This document shows, one piece after another, positions 46,744-56,176 of a stretch of DNA of 64,000 nt (its first letter is position 1; each line of letters opens with the position of its first letter). The notes beneath the pieces are model-generated. The model searched no databases. It was not told the origin of the DNA and saw only the letters and a list, made by a program, of their open reading frames with translations. The DNA comes from Hydrotalea sandarakina (GTDB taxonomy: Bacteria > Bacteroidota > Bacteroidia > Chitinophagales > Chitinophagaceae): positions 186,001 to 250,000 of the forward strand of contig NZ_QKZV01000002.1 in the NCBI RefSeq assembly GCF_003254115.1, read 5' to 3'. The translations under genes were made by a program, and so were the position numbers.

Positions 46744-46777
46744 AAAAAGGCAACTGTCACTAACGTAGTTGCCTTTT
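46744..46777. terminator. Bidirectional hairpin between the AraC-family gene and hemL
   Basis: AAAAGGCAACT (46745-46755) is the exact complement of AGTTGCCTTTT (46767-46777), with an 11-nt loop. A runs and T runs flank it, so it can end both converging transcripts. Confidence 0.8.
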
Positions 46778-46797
46778 CGTTGTAGTATGTAAATGCT

Positions 46798-48087
46798 TTA
46801 TAAAATCTCTTGCAAACTTTCTTTACTTGCTGCTATTGTTTTGTCTAAATCGGCATAGGTAAGTGCATTATTCAAAAACCAACTTTCAAATGGTGATGGG
46901 GGTAAATAAATACCGCGCTTCAACATGGCATGAAAATATTTTTTAAATAAATCGTTATTGGCAGCGGCAGCAGTTTCAAAATTAGTTACAGGTTTATTGC
47001 TAAAATGTACACTAATCATAGAACCCAATCGGTTAATGGTATATGGGGTTTTTGATGCTGCAAATACTTCATCCAATCCTTTGTGTAAATAAGTAGTCTT
47101 ATCATCCAGCTCTTTATATATGGCAGGGTTATTTTTTAATTCAGTTAATAAGGTAAATCCTGCAATCATGGCAATGGGGTTACCGCTCAAAGTGCCGGCC
47201 TGATAAACATTACCTAATGGCGCAATATGTTGCATGATTTCTTTTTTGCCGCCAAACGCACCAACAGGCATACCTGCACCAATAACTTTACCATAGGTAA
47301 TTAAATCTGCGTCAATTGATAAACGTTGCTGTGCTCCACCGGCGGCTAATCTAAAACCGGTCATTACCTCGTCAAAAATTAAAACAATGTTATGCTGTGT
47401 ACAAATTTTACGTAGCCCTTCTAAAAATCCTTGTTCCGGCAAAATGCAGCCCATATTCCCGGCAACCGGTTCAACTATGATAGCTGCAATTTCATTGGGA
47501 TGAGCGGCTACTAATTTTTCAACAGCATTTAAGTCGTTGTAAGCACAAGTCAATGTATCATCACTCACAGCAGCTGGTATTCCCGGCACGGTTTGAATGT
47601 TGAATGTTGCTACGCCACTGCCTGCTTTTACCAAAAATGCATCGGCATGTCCATGATAACAACCTTCAAATTTTATGAATTTGTTTTTGCCGGTATAGCC
47701 TCTTGCTAATCGTAATGCGCTCATACAAGCCTCGGTTCCACTGCTCACCATTCTTATTAAATCAACATTAGGTACCATGCTGATAATTAATTCTGCCATT
47801 TCAATTTCAAGTTGTGTAGGTGCACCGAATGAAGTTGAAAAAGCAGCTTTCTCCTGAATAGCTTTTATTACCGGTTCATAGGCATGACCAAGAATCATGG
47901 GCCCCCATGACGCAATGTAATCTATGTAGGCATTTCCATCTTCATCATACAAATATGCCCCTTTGGCTTTTTGAATGAAAATGGGATTGCCGCCCACACT
48001 TTTAAATGCACGAACAGGTGAGTTAACACCACCCGGAATACTTTTTTGTGCGCGTTGAAATAATTGCTCACTATTCTTAATATGCAT
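46798..48087 (-). CDS. hemL: Glutamate-1-semialdehyde 2,1-aminomutase
   Basis: HemL converts glutamate-1-semialdehyde to 5-aminolevulinate, the second step of the C5 haem pathway. The 429-residue PLP enzyme has [13 protein letters not shown] near residue 21, [17 protein letters not shown] near residue 117, FDEVMTGFR near residue 240 and the PLP-lysine in [16 protein letters not shown] near residue 266. It is the last gene of the minus-strand hem operon, 10 nt after yciI. No isozyme is present in the window. Confidence 0.97.
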   Translation of the reverse strand: MHIKNSEQLFQRAQKSIPGGVNSPVRAFKSVGGNPIFIQKAKGAYLYDEDGNAYIDYIASWGPMILGHAYEPVIKAIQEKAAFSTSFGAPTQLEIEMAELIISMVPNVDLIRMVSSGTEACMSALRLARGYTGKNKFIKFEGCYHGHADAFLVKAGSGVATFNIQTVPGIPAAVSDDTLTCAYNDLNAVEKLVAAHPNEIAAIIVEPVAGNMGCILPEQGFLEGLRKICTQHNIVLIFDEVMTGFRLAAGGAQQRLSIDADLITYGKVIGAGMPVGAFGGKKEIMQHIAPLGNVYQAGTLSGNPIAMIAGFTLLTELKNNPAIYKELDDKTTYLHKGLDEVFAASKTPYTINRLGSMISVHFSNKPVTNFETAAAANNDLFKKYFHAMLKRGIYLPPSPFESWFLNNALTYADLDKTIAASKESLQEIL

Positions 48088-48097
48088 ATGATAAAAT

Positions 48098-48397
48098 TTA
48101 TGAGTGGTAGTTATCTAACATTGCAGTAAAAGCTTTCACGGCTTTGGTAGGTTTAAATTCAATAATGCTGAATTCTGACAAGTTGTTGGTAAAGAAAGGG
48201 TCTTCTGCCATAATGGTTTCTATTTCTTTTTTACTTTCAGCCATTGCCAAAATAATTCCGCCGGTTCTTGGCTCTTTTCTTCCTGAAGCAATGAATTTTC
48301 CTAATTGATAATACTTTTCCAAAAATGCCACATGTGCTTCCATGTGATTGTCAATTGCTTGTACAGGTGCTTTGTAGGTTATATTAATGATAAACAT
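48098..48397 (-). CDS. YciI-family protein
   Basis: The 99-residue protein is a YciI-like dimeric alpha/beta barrel protein: N-terminal [15 protein letters not shown], a conserved [18 protein letters not shown] region near residue 22-42 containing the His usually placed in the active site, and a C-terminal [21 protein letters not shown]. No reaction is established for the family. It is embedded between hemB and hemL with 11- and 10-nt gaps, so it is transcribed with the haem genes. A role in haem synthesis is possible but not shown. Confidence 0.88.
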   Translation of the reverse strand: MFIINITYKAPVQAIDNHMEAHVAFLEKYYQLGKFIASGRKEPRTGGIILAMAESKKEIETIMAEDPFFTNNLSEFSIIEFKPTKAVKAFTAMLDNYHS

Positions 48398-48408
48398 GGC
48401 TTTATGAA

Positions 48409-49386
48409 TTATTGATTTAATAATAAAACTGCTTGTTTAGCAAAATAGGTAGCAATTAAATCGGCGCCCGCACGTTTAATGGAAGTTAAACTTTCAATAA
48501 TAGCTTTATTTTCGTCAAGCCAACCACGTTCTGCTGCCGCTTTAATCATGGCATATTCACCACTTACATGGTAGGCACTAACGGGAACTGTTACTGCATT
48601 TTTTACTTCACGAATAATATCTAAATAAGCCATGGCAGGTTTAACCATAACAATGTCTGCTCCTTCTTCCACATCTTGTAGTGTTTCATTAATTGCTTCT
48701 ATACGGTTGGCATAATTCATTTGATAGGTTTTTTTATCGCCAAAGCCCGGAGCACTGTCTAATGCATCTCTAAATGGTCCATAAAAACAGGAAGCATATT
48801 TTGCGCTGTAGCTCATAATGCCTGTTTTGGTAAAGCCGCTTTCTTCCAAAGCTTCTCTTATTGCACCAATTCTTCCATCCATCATATCGCTTGGTGCAAC
48901 CATATCGGCACCTGCAACTGCATGGCTTACACTCATTTTAATTAATGCATCAACTGTTTCATCGTTTACAATTTCCCCATCTTTAACAATACCATCATGG
49001 CCATAAATGGAATAAGGATCGAGAGCAACATCTGTCATTACAAACATTTCCGGTACCGATTCCTTTATGGCTTTTATGCTTCTTTGCATTAAACCATTTG
49101 GGTTCCAGGCTTCTTTACCCTCATTATCCTTTGTTTCATCTAATGCTTTCACAAAAAGCAGTACACTTTTAATGCCCAGATTATAGAGTTCTTTTACCTC
49201 ATTAACGGTAATATCGAGACTATTCCTAAAATACCCGGGCATGGAAGGAATGGGGGTTTTTTCATTGTGGCCTTCTTGTATAAATAAAGGAGCAATAAAA
49301 TCATTGGGTGTTAAAACGGTTTCGGCTACCAAACTTCTAATTGCAGCTGATTTCCGTAAAATTCTGTTTCGTTTTTGTAAATACAT
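48409..49386 (-). CDS. hemB: Delta-aminolevulinic acid dehydratase (porphobilinogen synthase)
   Basis: HemB condenses two aminolevulinates to porphobilinogen. The active-site lysines are in MSYSAKYASCFYGPFRDA and MVKPAMAYLDI. The metal site carries ALDPYSIYGHD where zinc enzymes have three cysteines (C-x-C...C); here these are Ala121, Asp123 and Asp131, which indicates the Mg-type, Asp-rich family. Three in-frame ATG codons exist (49431, 49410, 49386). The last matches the family N-terminus (325 aa) and avoids overlap with hemF. The other starts would overlap hemF by 28 or 7 nt. Confidence 0.95.
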   Translation of the reverse strand: MYLQKRNRILRKSAAIRSLVAETVLTPNDFIAPLFIQEGHNEKTPIPSMPGYFRNSLDITVNEVKELYNLGIKSVLLFVKALDETKDNEGKEAWNPNGLMQRSIKAIKESVPEMFVMTDVALDPYSIYGHDGIVKDGEIVNDETVDALIKMSVSHAVAGADMVAPSDMMDGRIGAIREALEESGFTKTGIMSYSAKYASCFYGPFRDALDSAPGFGDKKTYQMNYANRIEAINETLQDVEEGADIVMVKPAMAYLDIIREVKNAVTVPVSAYHVSGEYAMIKAAAERGWLDENKAIIESLTSIKRAGADLIATYFAKQAVLLLNQ

Positions 49387-49403
49387 AAAATCGTATTTAA
49401 AGG

Positions 49404-50411
49404 TTAACATTGGTTCGTTTTCTTTGCCCATTCTTCTTCACTAACGGAAGTGGGTTGTTGTATGTTGAGCCAATCAATTGGCTGTAAGCATACCGCTAAT
49501 AAATTTGCTTCGGCAGAGCCGGGTTGGGGTTGATAGTTGTAATCAAACCTAACGGTAGGCGGCAGGCTCATTAAAATACTTTCAGTTCTTCCGTTGGTTT
49601 TTAATCCAAATATGGTGCCGCGGTCATGTAACAAATTAAATTCAACATAGCGACCACGTCTTATTTCTTGCCAATACTTATGTTCAGGAGAAAAGTGGGT
49701 GTTTTTTCTTTTTTCTACTATTGGTATGTACGCTTTTATAAAGGCTTCACCACAAGCTTTGGCAAAGTTTAACCAAAATTGTTCATTTTTTTCTTCAGTG
49801 GGGCGTTGGTGGTCATAAAAAATTCCGCCAATACCCCTCCGTTCATTTTGCCGATGTGTGTTTACAAAATAGTTATCGCAATTTATTTTGAATGATTGAT
49901 AAAAGGAATCATCAAACTGGTCACATGCGGTTTTATGAGTGTTATGAAAATGTATTGCATCCTCTGGAAATAAGTAGTAGGGTGTAAGATCTGTGCCCCC
50001 GCCAAACCATCTATCTACTACGCTGTTGTTTTTGTATAATTCAAAATAGCGATAATTACAGTGTATTGTAGGAACAAATGGATTAAATGGATGAATAACC
50101 AAACTTAAACCGCAAGCAAACCATTCATCACCATCCATTTGTAATTGTTTGCGCATAGCATCGGTTATGTTACCATAAACTACAGAAGTGTTTACACCAC
50201 CTTTTTCAAACACATTTCCATTGGCAATTATTCTTGTTTTTCCACCACCGCCTGTTCCATCGGGTTTGCGCTGCCATTCATCTTGCATGAATTTAGCTTT
50301 GCCGTCAGCTAACTCTAATGCACGGCAAATAGTGTCTTGCAAATTGTGAATAAAATCAATCCACTCATTTTTAAAATTGTTATTGCTACTCATGTGCAAA
50401 GCATTAAACAT
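49404..50411 (-). CDS. hemF: Oxygen-dependent coproporphyrinogen III oxidase
   Basis: HemF uses oxygen to convert coproporphyrinogen III to protoporphyrinogen IX. Family blocks are visible: DEWFACGLSLVIHPFNPFVPTIHCNYRYFE near residue 95, WFGGGTDLTPYYL near residue 140, IGGIFYDHQRP near residue 193, and GRYVEFNLLHDRGTIFGLKTNGRTESILMS near residue 258. The ATG at 50411 overlaps the hemE stop codon by one base (TAATG), consistent with translational coupling; ATG 50393 is an alternative. The organism also has oxygen-independent hemN in this window, so it covers both oxygen states. Confidence 0.95.
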   Translation of the reverse strand: MFNALHMSSNNNFKNEWIDFIHNLQDTICRALELADGKAKFMQDEWQRKPDGTGGGGKTRIIANGNVFEKGGVNTSVVYGNITDAMRKQLQMDGDEWFACGLSLVIHPFNPFVPTIHCNYRYFELYKNNSVVDRWFGGGTDLTPYYLFPEDAIHFHNTHKTACDQFDDSFYQSFKINCDNYFVNTHRQNERRGIGGIFYDHQRPTEEKNEQFWLNFAKACGEAFIKAYIPIVEKRKNTHFSPEHKYWQEIRRGRYVEFNLLHDRGTIFGLKTNGRTESILMSLPPTVRFDYNYQPQPGSAEANLLAVCLQPIDWLNIQQPTSVSEEEWAKKTNQC

Positions 50412-51445
50412 TAATTAGGCTGCCATTCTTTTACGGTATCAACAAAAGCTTTGGCATGGTCAACCGGTACATTCGGTAAAATGCCATGTCCTAAGTTGGC
50501 AATATGATGTTGGCCACCAAATGCTTGTAACATATTCTTCACTTCTTTCTTTATTTCCGGAATAGGTGATAAAAGTTTTGCGGGATCGAAATTGCCTTGA
50601 AGGGTAATTTTTTCTCCTGCTAATTTTCTTGCCATGTTGGGTGGCGTACACCAATCAATACCCAAAGCTGCAGCACCGGTGTTTGCCATTTCAGTTAAGC
50701 TATACCATGCACCTTTTGCAAATAAAATAACGGGTGCAATGGGTTGTATGGCTTTTACAATTTGTTCCAAATAGGGTAGTGAGTAGGTTTCGAAATCAGC
50801 TTTGCTTAATAATCCGCCCCAGCTATCAAATACTTGAACCGTATCGGCACCGGCTGCAATTTGTTGTTGTAAGTAGGCAATGGTGGTATCGGTAATCATT
50901 TGTAAAAGTTGGTGTGCCAGTTGTGGTTGTTGGTAGCAAAAGGCTTTTGCTTCATCAAATGTTTTTGAACCTTTTCCTTGTACCATATAGCACAACAATG
51001 TCCAGGGCGCTCCGGCAAAACCAATTAAAGGTACTCGTCCATTAAGTTCTTTCTTAATTAACTCAATGGCTTTAAATACATAGCCTAATGATTCATGTAC
51101 ATCGGGTATATGTATTCTTTGTAAATCATTACTAGTTTGAATGGGGTTGGGTAATATAGGTCCTTTGCTTTCAATTAATTGTACTTCAAGTCCCATTGCT
51201 TGTGGTACAACTAAAATATCCGAGAATAAAATAGCCGCATCAACGCCAATAATATCAACAGGTTGTAAAGTAATTTCACAAGCTAATTCCGGTGTTTGGC
51301 AGCGTTCAAAAAAACCGTACTTTCTTCGCAATTCCATGTATTCAGGTAAATATCTACCTGCTTGTCGCATCATCCAAACAGGCACTCTTTCAGTTTTTTC
51401 ACCTCGTAATGTTCTTAGAATTAAATCGTTTTTTATTACACTCAT
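50411..51445 (-). CDS. hemE: Uroporphyrinogen III decarboxylase
   Basis: HemE decarboxylates uroporphyrinogen III to coproporphyrinogen III. The 344-residue protein has the signature [15 protein letters not shown] near residue 22 (substrate-binding Arg), [14 protein letters not shown] near residue 72, and [13 protein letters not shown] near residue 132. Its start overlaps the hemD stop (ATGA at 51442-51445), and its stop overlaps the hemF start by one base. It is the fourth gene of the operon. Confidence 0.97.
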   Translation of the reverse strand: MSVIKNDLILRTLRGEKTERVPVWMMRQAGRYLPEYMELRRKYGFFERCQTPELACEITLQPVDIIGVDAAILFSDILVVPQAMGLEVQLIESKGPILPNPIQTSNDLQRIHIPDVHESLGYVFKAIELIKKELNGRVPLIGFAGAPWTLLCYMVQGKGSKTFDEAKAFCYQQPQLAHQLLQMITDTTIAYLQQQIAAGADTVQVFDSWGGLLSKADFETYSLPYLEQIVKAIQPIAPVILFAKGAWYSLTEMANTGAAALGIDWCTPPNMARKLAGEKITLQGNFDPAKLLSPIPEIKKEVKNMLQAFGGQHHIANLGHGILPNVPVDHAKAFVDTVKEWQPN

Positions 51446-52161
51446 GTATTAATGTTAATAGGTTTAAAATAGTTTAATACCACATCAATCATTTGTTCTT
51501 TACCGGGCCATTCGCTGGTAATAATTTTATTTTGAACATAGGTTTGAATGGTGGCAGCGGTAGTTTTTCCAATAGCAAATAAAACCGTTGATAACGGTAT
51601 GGTATTTACGGAGAAGAAACTATGTACTGCACTGGGGCTAAAAAATACAATGCCTTGATAATTTTTTGAGGTTTCAACCGGTGTTTGAATGGTTTTATAT
51701 ACCACCACTTGTTGCGTTGGAAAGCCATTAACGGCTAAGGTTTCAGGCAGTTCATCCATGCGTTGATCGCCACAAAAAAATACTAGCTGATTTTCCGGTT
51801 TGTGTTCAATAATTTTTTCTGCAAGTAACCCTGCACTTTTTGCACTTGCTTTAAAATGTTTTTCGCCAAAAAATTGTAACACTTTCTCTTTTGTAACTCC
51901 ACCTAAACAAAAAATATCCCATTTGGGCACATGATTTAAGCGAGCCGTAACTGCATCAACTGCATTCATGCTAGTAAAAATGGCCGTAATTTTTTTTTGT
52001 GCCAGGTCGTTAATGGTATTTGAAATGTCCTCATCGGCTAAGGGGATGGTTTCAATAAAAGGTATAGTATCAATGCTTATACCTCTGTTAAATGCATTCG
52101 TAACCAAAAGTGTGTCTAATGGCCGCGTACATAAAACCTGTATCGTATTATTATTTTGCAT
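51442..52161 (-). CDS. hemD: Uroporphyrinogen III synthase
   Basis: HemD cyclises hydroxymethylbilane with inversion of ring D to give uroporphyrinogen III. HemD proteins are poorly conserved; the 239-residue length, the two-domain pattern, segments such as [15 protein letters not shown] and [13 protein letters not shown], and its place between hemC and hemE support the call. It overlaps hemC by 11 nt and hemE by 4 nt. Confidence 0.9.
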   Translation of the reverse strand: MQNNNTIQVLCTRPLDTLLVTNAFNRGISIDTIPFIETIPLADEDISNTINDLAQKKITAIFTSMNAVDAVTARLNHVPKWDIFCLGGVTKEKVLQFFGEKHFKASAKSAGLLAEKIIEHKPENQLVFFCGDQRMDELPETLAVNGFPTQQVVVYKTIQTPVETSKNYQGIVFFSPSAVHSFFSVNTIPLSTVLFAIGKTTAATIQTYVQNKIITSEWPGKEQMIDVVLNYFKPININT

Positions 52162-53068
52162 TTTTAATAGATTCTATCAACATTTTAGCATCGGTTAGTA
52201 ATAATTCATTGGCAGCCTCAACCCCTAAATTTTTTGCCAAATTAATTGCTGCACGTTTTTCAATGTTGTATTGAAGTTTACCATCGGTACCGGTAATATT
52301 TCCTTTAAAAATCACTTCCTTGTCTGTACATGTTGCTAAAGCACTAATAGGTGTGGAACATCCACCCATTAATGTTTGTAAAAAATCGCGTTCAATTTTT
52401 GTGCAAAGTTCAGTAGGTGCATCATTAATTGCATGAATCATTTGGTAGGTAGCAATATCTTCTTCCCTGCAAACAACCACAATTGCACCTTGAGCCGGAG
52501 CAGGTAGCATCCAGGTTAAGTCTATGGATTTTTCGGGCCTTAAATTAATTCTTTCCAAGCCTGCAGCCGCAAATATGGCGCCATGCCATTCACTGTTAGC
52601 CACTTTTTGTAAACGTGTATTTACATTACCTCTTAAATTTTCAATAGTATGGTTTGGGTAACGGTGCAGCCATTGTGCTTTTCGGCGTATGCTGCTGGTA
52701 GCTATAACTGCGGATGATTGTGTGTTTTCTAAAAAATTTGTATCATTTTTATAAACGAGAATATCATTAAAAGAAGCACGGGGTAATACGGCGGCTTGTA
52801 CAATACCTTTTGCTAATTGCGTAGGTACATCTTTCATAGAATGAACAGCAATGTCAATTTTTTTACTTAATAATGCTGCATCTAAAGTTTTTGTAAAAAC
52901 ACCCTGTACACCAAGTGCATACAGTGGTGTAACTAAATCAATATCGCCATCGCTTTTAATATAATGTAATTCACTTTTAACCTGGTGTTGTGCCAATAAT
53001 GTTTGAACCAGTGTAGCTTGCCATACGGCTAATTGGCTTTCTCTGGTTCCAATTTTAATAATTGCCAT
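52151..53068 (-). CDS. hemC: Hydroxymethylbilane synthase (porphobilinogen deaminase)
   Basis: HemC links four porphobilinogens into hydroxymethylbilane using a covalently bound dipyrromethane. The Cys that carries the cofactor is in LQTLMGGCSTPIS near residue 240. IGTRESQLAVWQ at the N-terminus and the catalytic HSMKDVPTQLAKG near residue 78 are present. The frame is open to 53110, but the family start is the ATG at 53068 (305 aa), 13 nt after hemA. Confidence 0.97.
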   Translation of the reverse strand: MAIIKIGTRESQLAVWQATLVQTLLAQHQVKSELHYIKSDGDIDLVTPLYALGVQGVFTKTLDAALLSKKIDIAVHSMKDVPTQLAKGIVQAAVLPRASFNDILVYKNDTNFLENTQSSAVIATSSIRRKAQWLHRYPNHTIENLRGNVNTRLQKVANSEWHGAIFAAAGLERINLRPEKSIDLTWMLPAPAQGAIVVVCREEDIATYQMIHAINDAPTELCTKIERDFLQTLMGGCSTPISALATCTDKEVIFKGNITGTDGKLQYNIEKRAAINLAKNLGVEAANELLLTDAKMLIESIKNAK

Positions 53069-53081
53069 GATGTAAATAAAA

Positions 53082-54302
53082 TCAATTACTGCTAATGGTA
53101 ATAAAATCATTGATGGCTTCTATAAAATTGCAGCCCGGTTGATACTGGGTTCGCAATTTTACTGCCATATTCTTTACTGCTTTTTGTACTGCTTCATCCG
53201 TAGAAGTTTGATGTTGTTTTGTTGCATACACTGCATGAAACATTTCGCAGTTGTTCATGTCCTCTAATTTCTTCTTTACGGCTTTAATTACCGGTACAAA
53301 TTTTCTACTATCTAACCATTCCATAAACTCTGCCTCAAATTCCTGAATTATGGCAAGTGCTTTGGGCACTTCAGCTTGGCGCATTTGTAAAGTTGCATCA
53401 TTAATTTTAGCAAGATCATCAACGTTTACTAATGCTATATGCGATAACTGAGCAGTATTAGGATCAATATTGTTTGGAATAGATAAGTCAATCAGAATTT
53501 TTTTGCCTGAGTGTTCAAAGTTTTCTTTATAAAGAATGGGTGTTTCTGAATTAGTAGCCACAATAATAACATCGGCTTTGTCAACTAAAGAAGGAAGGTG
53601 ATGAAAGTTGGCAGTACCAATACCTAACTCATTTGCTAACTCAATGGCTTTTTCATTGGTACGATTGATGAGGGTAATATTGGTAGTATTTAAATAATCA
53701 ATTAAATTTTTACAAGTGTTTTTGCCAATTTTTCCTGTACCAATCAACAAAATATTTTTATTGGGAATATCTTGAAGGTGCTCTTTTAAATATTGTATAG
53801 CAGCAAATGAAACAGATACAGTTCCGCCACTTAATGCCGTTTGATTTTTAATGGTTTTGGATGATTGTAATACCGTATTGAAAAGTCTTTCTAAAAATGA
53901 ACCTACAAAGCCTTTTTCTTTGGCAAATTTTACAGCCAGTTTCATTTGGCCAACAATTTCATAGTCGCCTAAAATTTGAGAGTCTAACCCGGCGCTCACT
54001 GTAAAAATGTGGTGAATAGCTTCTTTACCTTGTTTGATGTAGCAGCGTTCCATAAAAAGGGCTTCACTGCCAATGGTTTCACTACAAAGCAAGTGAATTA
54101 AGTCTTCCGGTTGTTGAGCTATGCCGTATATTTCTGTACGATTGCAAGTGCTTAAAATTACCAGTTCTTTTATAGCGTAATCAACTGCTTTTTGCAAAAT
54201 AGCGGCATATTGTTCTGTGCTAATGGCAAACTGCCCTCTAACGGAAGCATCATTTTTTTTGTAGTTAATGCCTATTGCAAAAAAGTTGGAAAGATTCATC
54301 AT
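53082..54302 (-). CDS. hemA: Glutamyl-tRNA reductase
   Basis: HemA reduces glutamyl-tRNA(Glu) to glutamate-1-semialdehyde, the committed step of the C5 pathway. The catalytic Cys is Cys53 in LSTCNRTEIYG. GQMKLAVKFAKEKG near residue 120 is present, and the Rossmann NADPH domain has LLIGTGKIGKNTC near residue 187. A C-terminal dimerisation helix region follows. It is the first gene of the minus-strand operon and has a perfect -7 box with an upstream inverted repeat. Confidence 0.97.
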   Translation of the reverse strand: MMNLSNFFAIGINYKKNDASVRGQFAISTEQYAAILQKAVDYAIKELVILSTCNRTEIYGIAQQPEDLIHLLCSETIGSEALFMERCYIKQGKEAIHHIFTVSAGLDSQILGDYEIVGQMKLAVKFAKEKGFVGSFLERLFNTVLQSSKTIKNQTALSGGTVSVSFAAIQYLKEHLQDIPNKNILLIGTGKIGKNTCKNLIDYLNTTNITLINRTNEKAIELANELGIGTANFHHLPSLVDKADVIIVATNSETPILYKENFEHSGKKILIDLSIPNNIDPNTAQLSHIALVNVDDLAKINDATLQMRQAEVPKALAIIQEFEAEFMEWLDSRKFVPVIKAVKKKLEDMNNCEMFHAVYATKQHQTSTDEAVQKAVKNMAVKLRTQYQPGCNFIEAINDFITISSN

Positions 54303-54336
54303 CTGTTGTTCTTAAATATTGGTCTAAATACTTACG

Positions 54337-54344
54337 CAAAAGTA
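54337..54344 (-). promoter_or_regulatory. -7 element of the hemA operon promoter
   Basis: CAAAAGTA on the plus strand is TACTTTTG on the minus strand, a perfect -7 element. No -33 TTG lies at the usual spacing; instead a 14-bp palindrome occupies that region. Confidence 0.65.
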
Positions 54345-54367
54345 TCTCGGATAGATGGCAGAAATGT

Positions 54368-54381
54368 ATGACTTAAGTCAT
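54368..54381. promoter_or_regulatory. Palindromic operator candidate upstream of hemA
   Basis: ATGACTTAAGTCAT is a perfect 14-bp palindrome. The gap to the -7 element of hemA is 23 nt, and its centre lies about 42 nt upstream of the expected start of transcription, the class II position of CRP/FNR-type activators. The half-sites TGAC-N4-GTCA resemble this protein family's sites. A near-identical element precedes hemN. Confidence 0.6.
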
Positions 54382-54512
54382 GTCTTTGTCATTTAATTGT
54401 CATTTTACTTGTTTCTTTCCTCATTTCAGGTTTTACTGCCCCTTTTTAAGGTTTTTTCAAACCAAATAAAAAATGTTTTGTTGATTGCCCTAAATGTTAT
54501 TGGGTTCTATAG

Positions 54513-54542
54513 TTGAAAACAATTTTTGAAATAATACATTTG
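54513..54542 (+). promoter_or_regulatory. Promoter of the hemH operon
   Basis: TTG at 54513-54515 and a perfect -7 element TACATTTG at 54535-54542 are 19 bp apart. The hemH ATG at 54559 gives a short leader. The hemA palindrome is 130 bp or more away. Confidence 0.75.
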
Positions 54543-54558
54543 CCAATATTAAAATAGT

Positions 54559-55608
54559 ATGGAAGCAAAAAAAAGAGGTGTTATATTAATGAATTTGGGT
54601 TCGCCCGATTCAACTTCAGTAAGCGATGTTAAGAAATATTTGAAAGAATTTTTAATGGATGAAAGGGTGATTGATATGCCCTATTTATCTCGATTTTTAT
54701 TAATTAACGGAATTATAGTTCCTTTTCGTGCACCCAAGTCGGCTGAGGCTTATAAAACTATTTGGACTAAAGAAGGCTCACCACTCATTGTTTTAACCCA
54801 TCAATTACAACAGGCTGTTCAGCAAACTGTACATGTGCCGGTAACCATTGCCATGCGTTACGGGAATCCAACACCCGAAGCGGCATATCAGGCTTTATTG
54901 CAACAAAGCCCCGATATTGAAGAGGTACTTTTATTTCCTTTATACCCGCATTACGCCATGAGTAGTTATGAAACTGCGGTAGAATATATGAAGGAAGTAC
55001 ATCGGAAAAATGGCTATACATTTCAATTACAAACCATTCAACCTTATTATAATCATCCCGAATACATTCAGGCATTAGCTTCCAGCATTCAACCCTATTT
55101 ACAATTAGACTATGATCATATACTTTTTAGCTATCATGGTGTTCCGGAAAGACATATTCGTAAAAGCGATACAACGGGATGCCATTGCCTGAAAGTAGAT
55201 AATTGTTGTAATGTGCCTTCTGAAGCACATAAAACATGCTATCGGCATCAGGTTTTTGAAACTACCCGATTGGTAACAAAGGCTTTGCAAATACCTGAAA
55301 ATAAATATAGCGTTGCTTTTCAGTCGCGTCTGGGAAAAGGATGGTTGCAGCCTTTTACGGATAAACAGTTAGAAGTTTTTCCTAAAAGGGGAATTAAAAA
55401 GTTGCTGGTATTATGTCCTGCATTTGTAAGTGATTGTTTAGAAACATTAGAGGAAATTGCAGAGCGGGGCAAAGAAACATTTTTACAAGCGGGTGGTGAA
55501 AGTTACACCACTATTCCTTGCTTAAATGTTCACCCAATGTGGGTATCTGTTATAAGTAAATGGATTAACCAATTTAACCAAGGCGATACTGAAATGTTGT
55601 TGCATTAA
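54559..55608 (+). CDS. hemH: Ferrochelatase
   Basis: HemH inserts ferrous iron into protoporphyrin IX, the last step of haem synthesis. The 349-residue protein has GVILMNLGSPDSTSVSDVKKYL at the N-terminus, the metal-ligand His in FSYHGVPERHI near residue 193 and the conserved Glu in CLETLEEIAERG near residue 295. A cysteine-containing segment (CHCLKVDNCC, near residue 213) may hold extra metal ligands. It is divergent from hemA, with its own promoter, and heads hemH-hemJ-chaN. Confidence 0.96.
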   Translation: MEAKKRGVILMNLGSPDSTSVSDVKKYLKEFLMDERVIDMPYLSRFLLINGIIVPFRAPKSAEAYKTIWTKEGSPLIVLTHQLQQAVQQTVHVPVTIAMRYGNPTPEAAYQALLQQSPDIEEVLLFPLYPHYAMSSYETAVEYMKEVHRKNGYTFQLQTIQPYYNHPEYIQALASSIQPYLQLDYDHILFSYHGVPERHIRKSDTTGCHCLKVDNCCNVPSEAHKTCYRHQVFETTRLVTKALQIPENKYSVAFQSRLGKGWLQPFTDKQLEVFPKRGIKKLLVLCPAFVSDCLETLEEIAERGKETFLQAGGESYTTIPCLNVHPMWVSVISKWINQFNQGDTEMLLH

Positions 55609-55625
55609 AACGTATCTTTAATTCC

Positions 55626-56171
55626 ATGTATTTATACTTAAAAGCTGCTCATATTATTTTTGTGGTTACCTGGTTTGCCGGTCTTTTTTATATGCCCAGG
55701 TTATTTATATATGCCACTGAAGCCGGTGAAAAACCTGAAATGGAACGTATTATTTTGCGCAAACAATTTGAAATAATGATGCGCCGATTGTGGTATGGAA
55801 TTACCTGGCCATCTGCCATAATAACCTTAATATTAGGCATTAGTGTATTAATTTCAAGTAACTATTACAGTGTAATTTTTTTACCCGAAGGAAGATGGCT
55901 GCTTATTAAATTAATTTTTGTTGTTTTATTGTATGCTTATCATTTTTCATTACAAAAAATTGTTAATCAGGAATTAAAAGGTATTTATGCATACACTTCG
56001 CAGCAATTGCGAATTTGGAATGAAGTGGCCACTCTTTTTTTGTTTGCCATAGTTTTTTTGGCAACCGTAAAACAAAGCATTAGTTTATTGTGGGGTTTTG
56101 TTGCATTGATAGCCTTGTTGATAGTGTTGTTGACTGCAATTAAAATTTATAAACTATTGCGTAAAAATTAA
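55626..56171 (+). CDS. hemJ: Protoporphyrinogen IX oxidase HemJ
   Basis: HemJ is the oxygen-independent, haem-containing membrane protoporphyrinogen oxidase that replaces HemG and HemY. The 181-residue protein has about four to five membrane segments. Family motifs are in the first segment (AHIIFVVTWFAGLFYMPRLFIY, the early His near residue 9 and the Arg near residue 25) and the central GRWLLIKLIFVVLLYAYH. It starts 18 nt after hemH, which confirms the role by context. Confidence 0.9.
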   Translation: MYLYLKAAHIIFVVTWFAGLFYMPRLFIYATEAGEKPEMERIILRKQFEIMMRRLWYGITWPSAIITLILGISVLISSNYYSVIFLPEGRWLLIKLIFVVLLYAYHFSLQKIVNQELKGIYAYTSQQLRIWNEVATLFLFAIVFLATVKQSISLLWGFVALIALLIVLLTAIKIYKLLRKN

Positions 56172-56176
56172 ATTTT

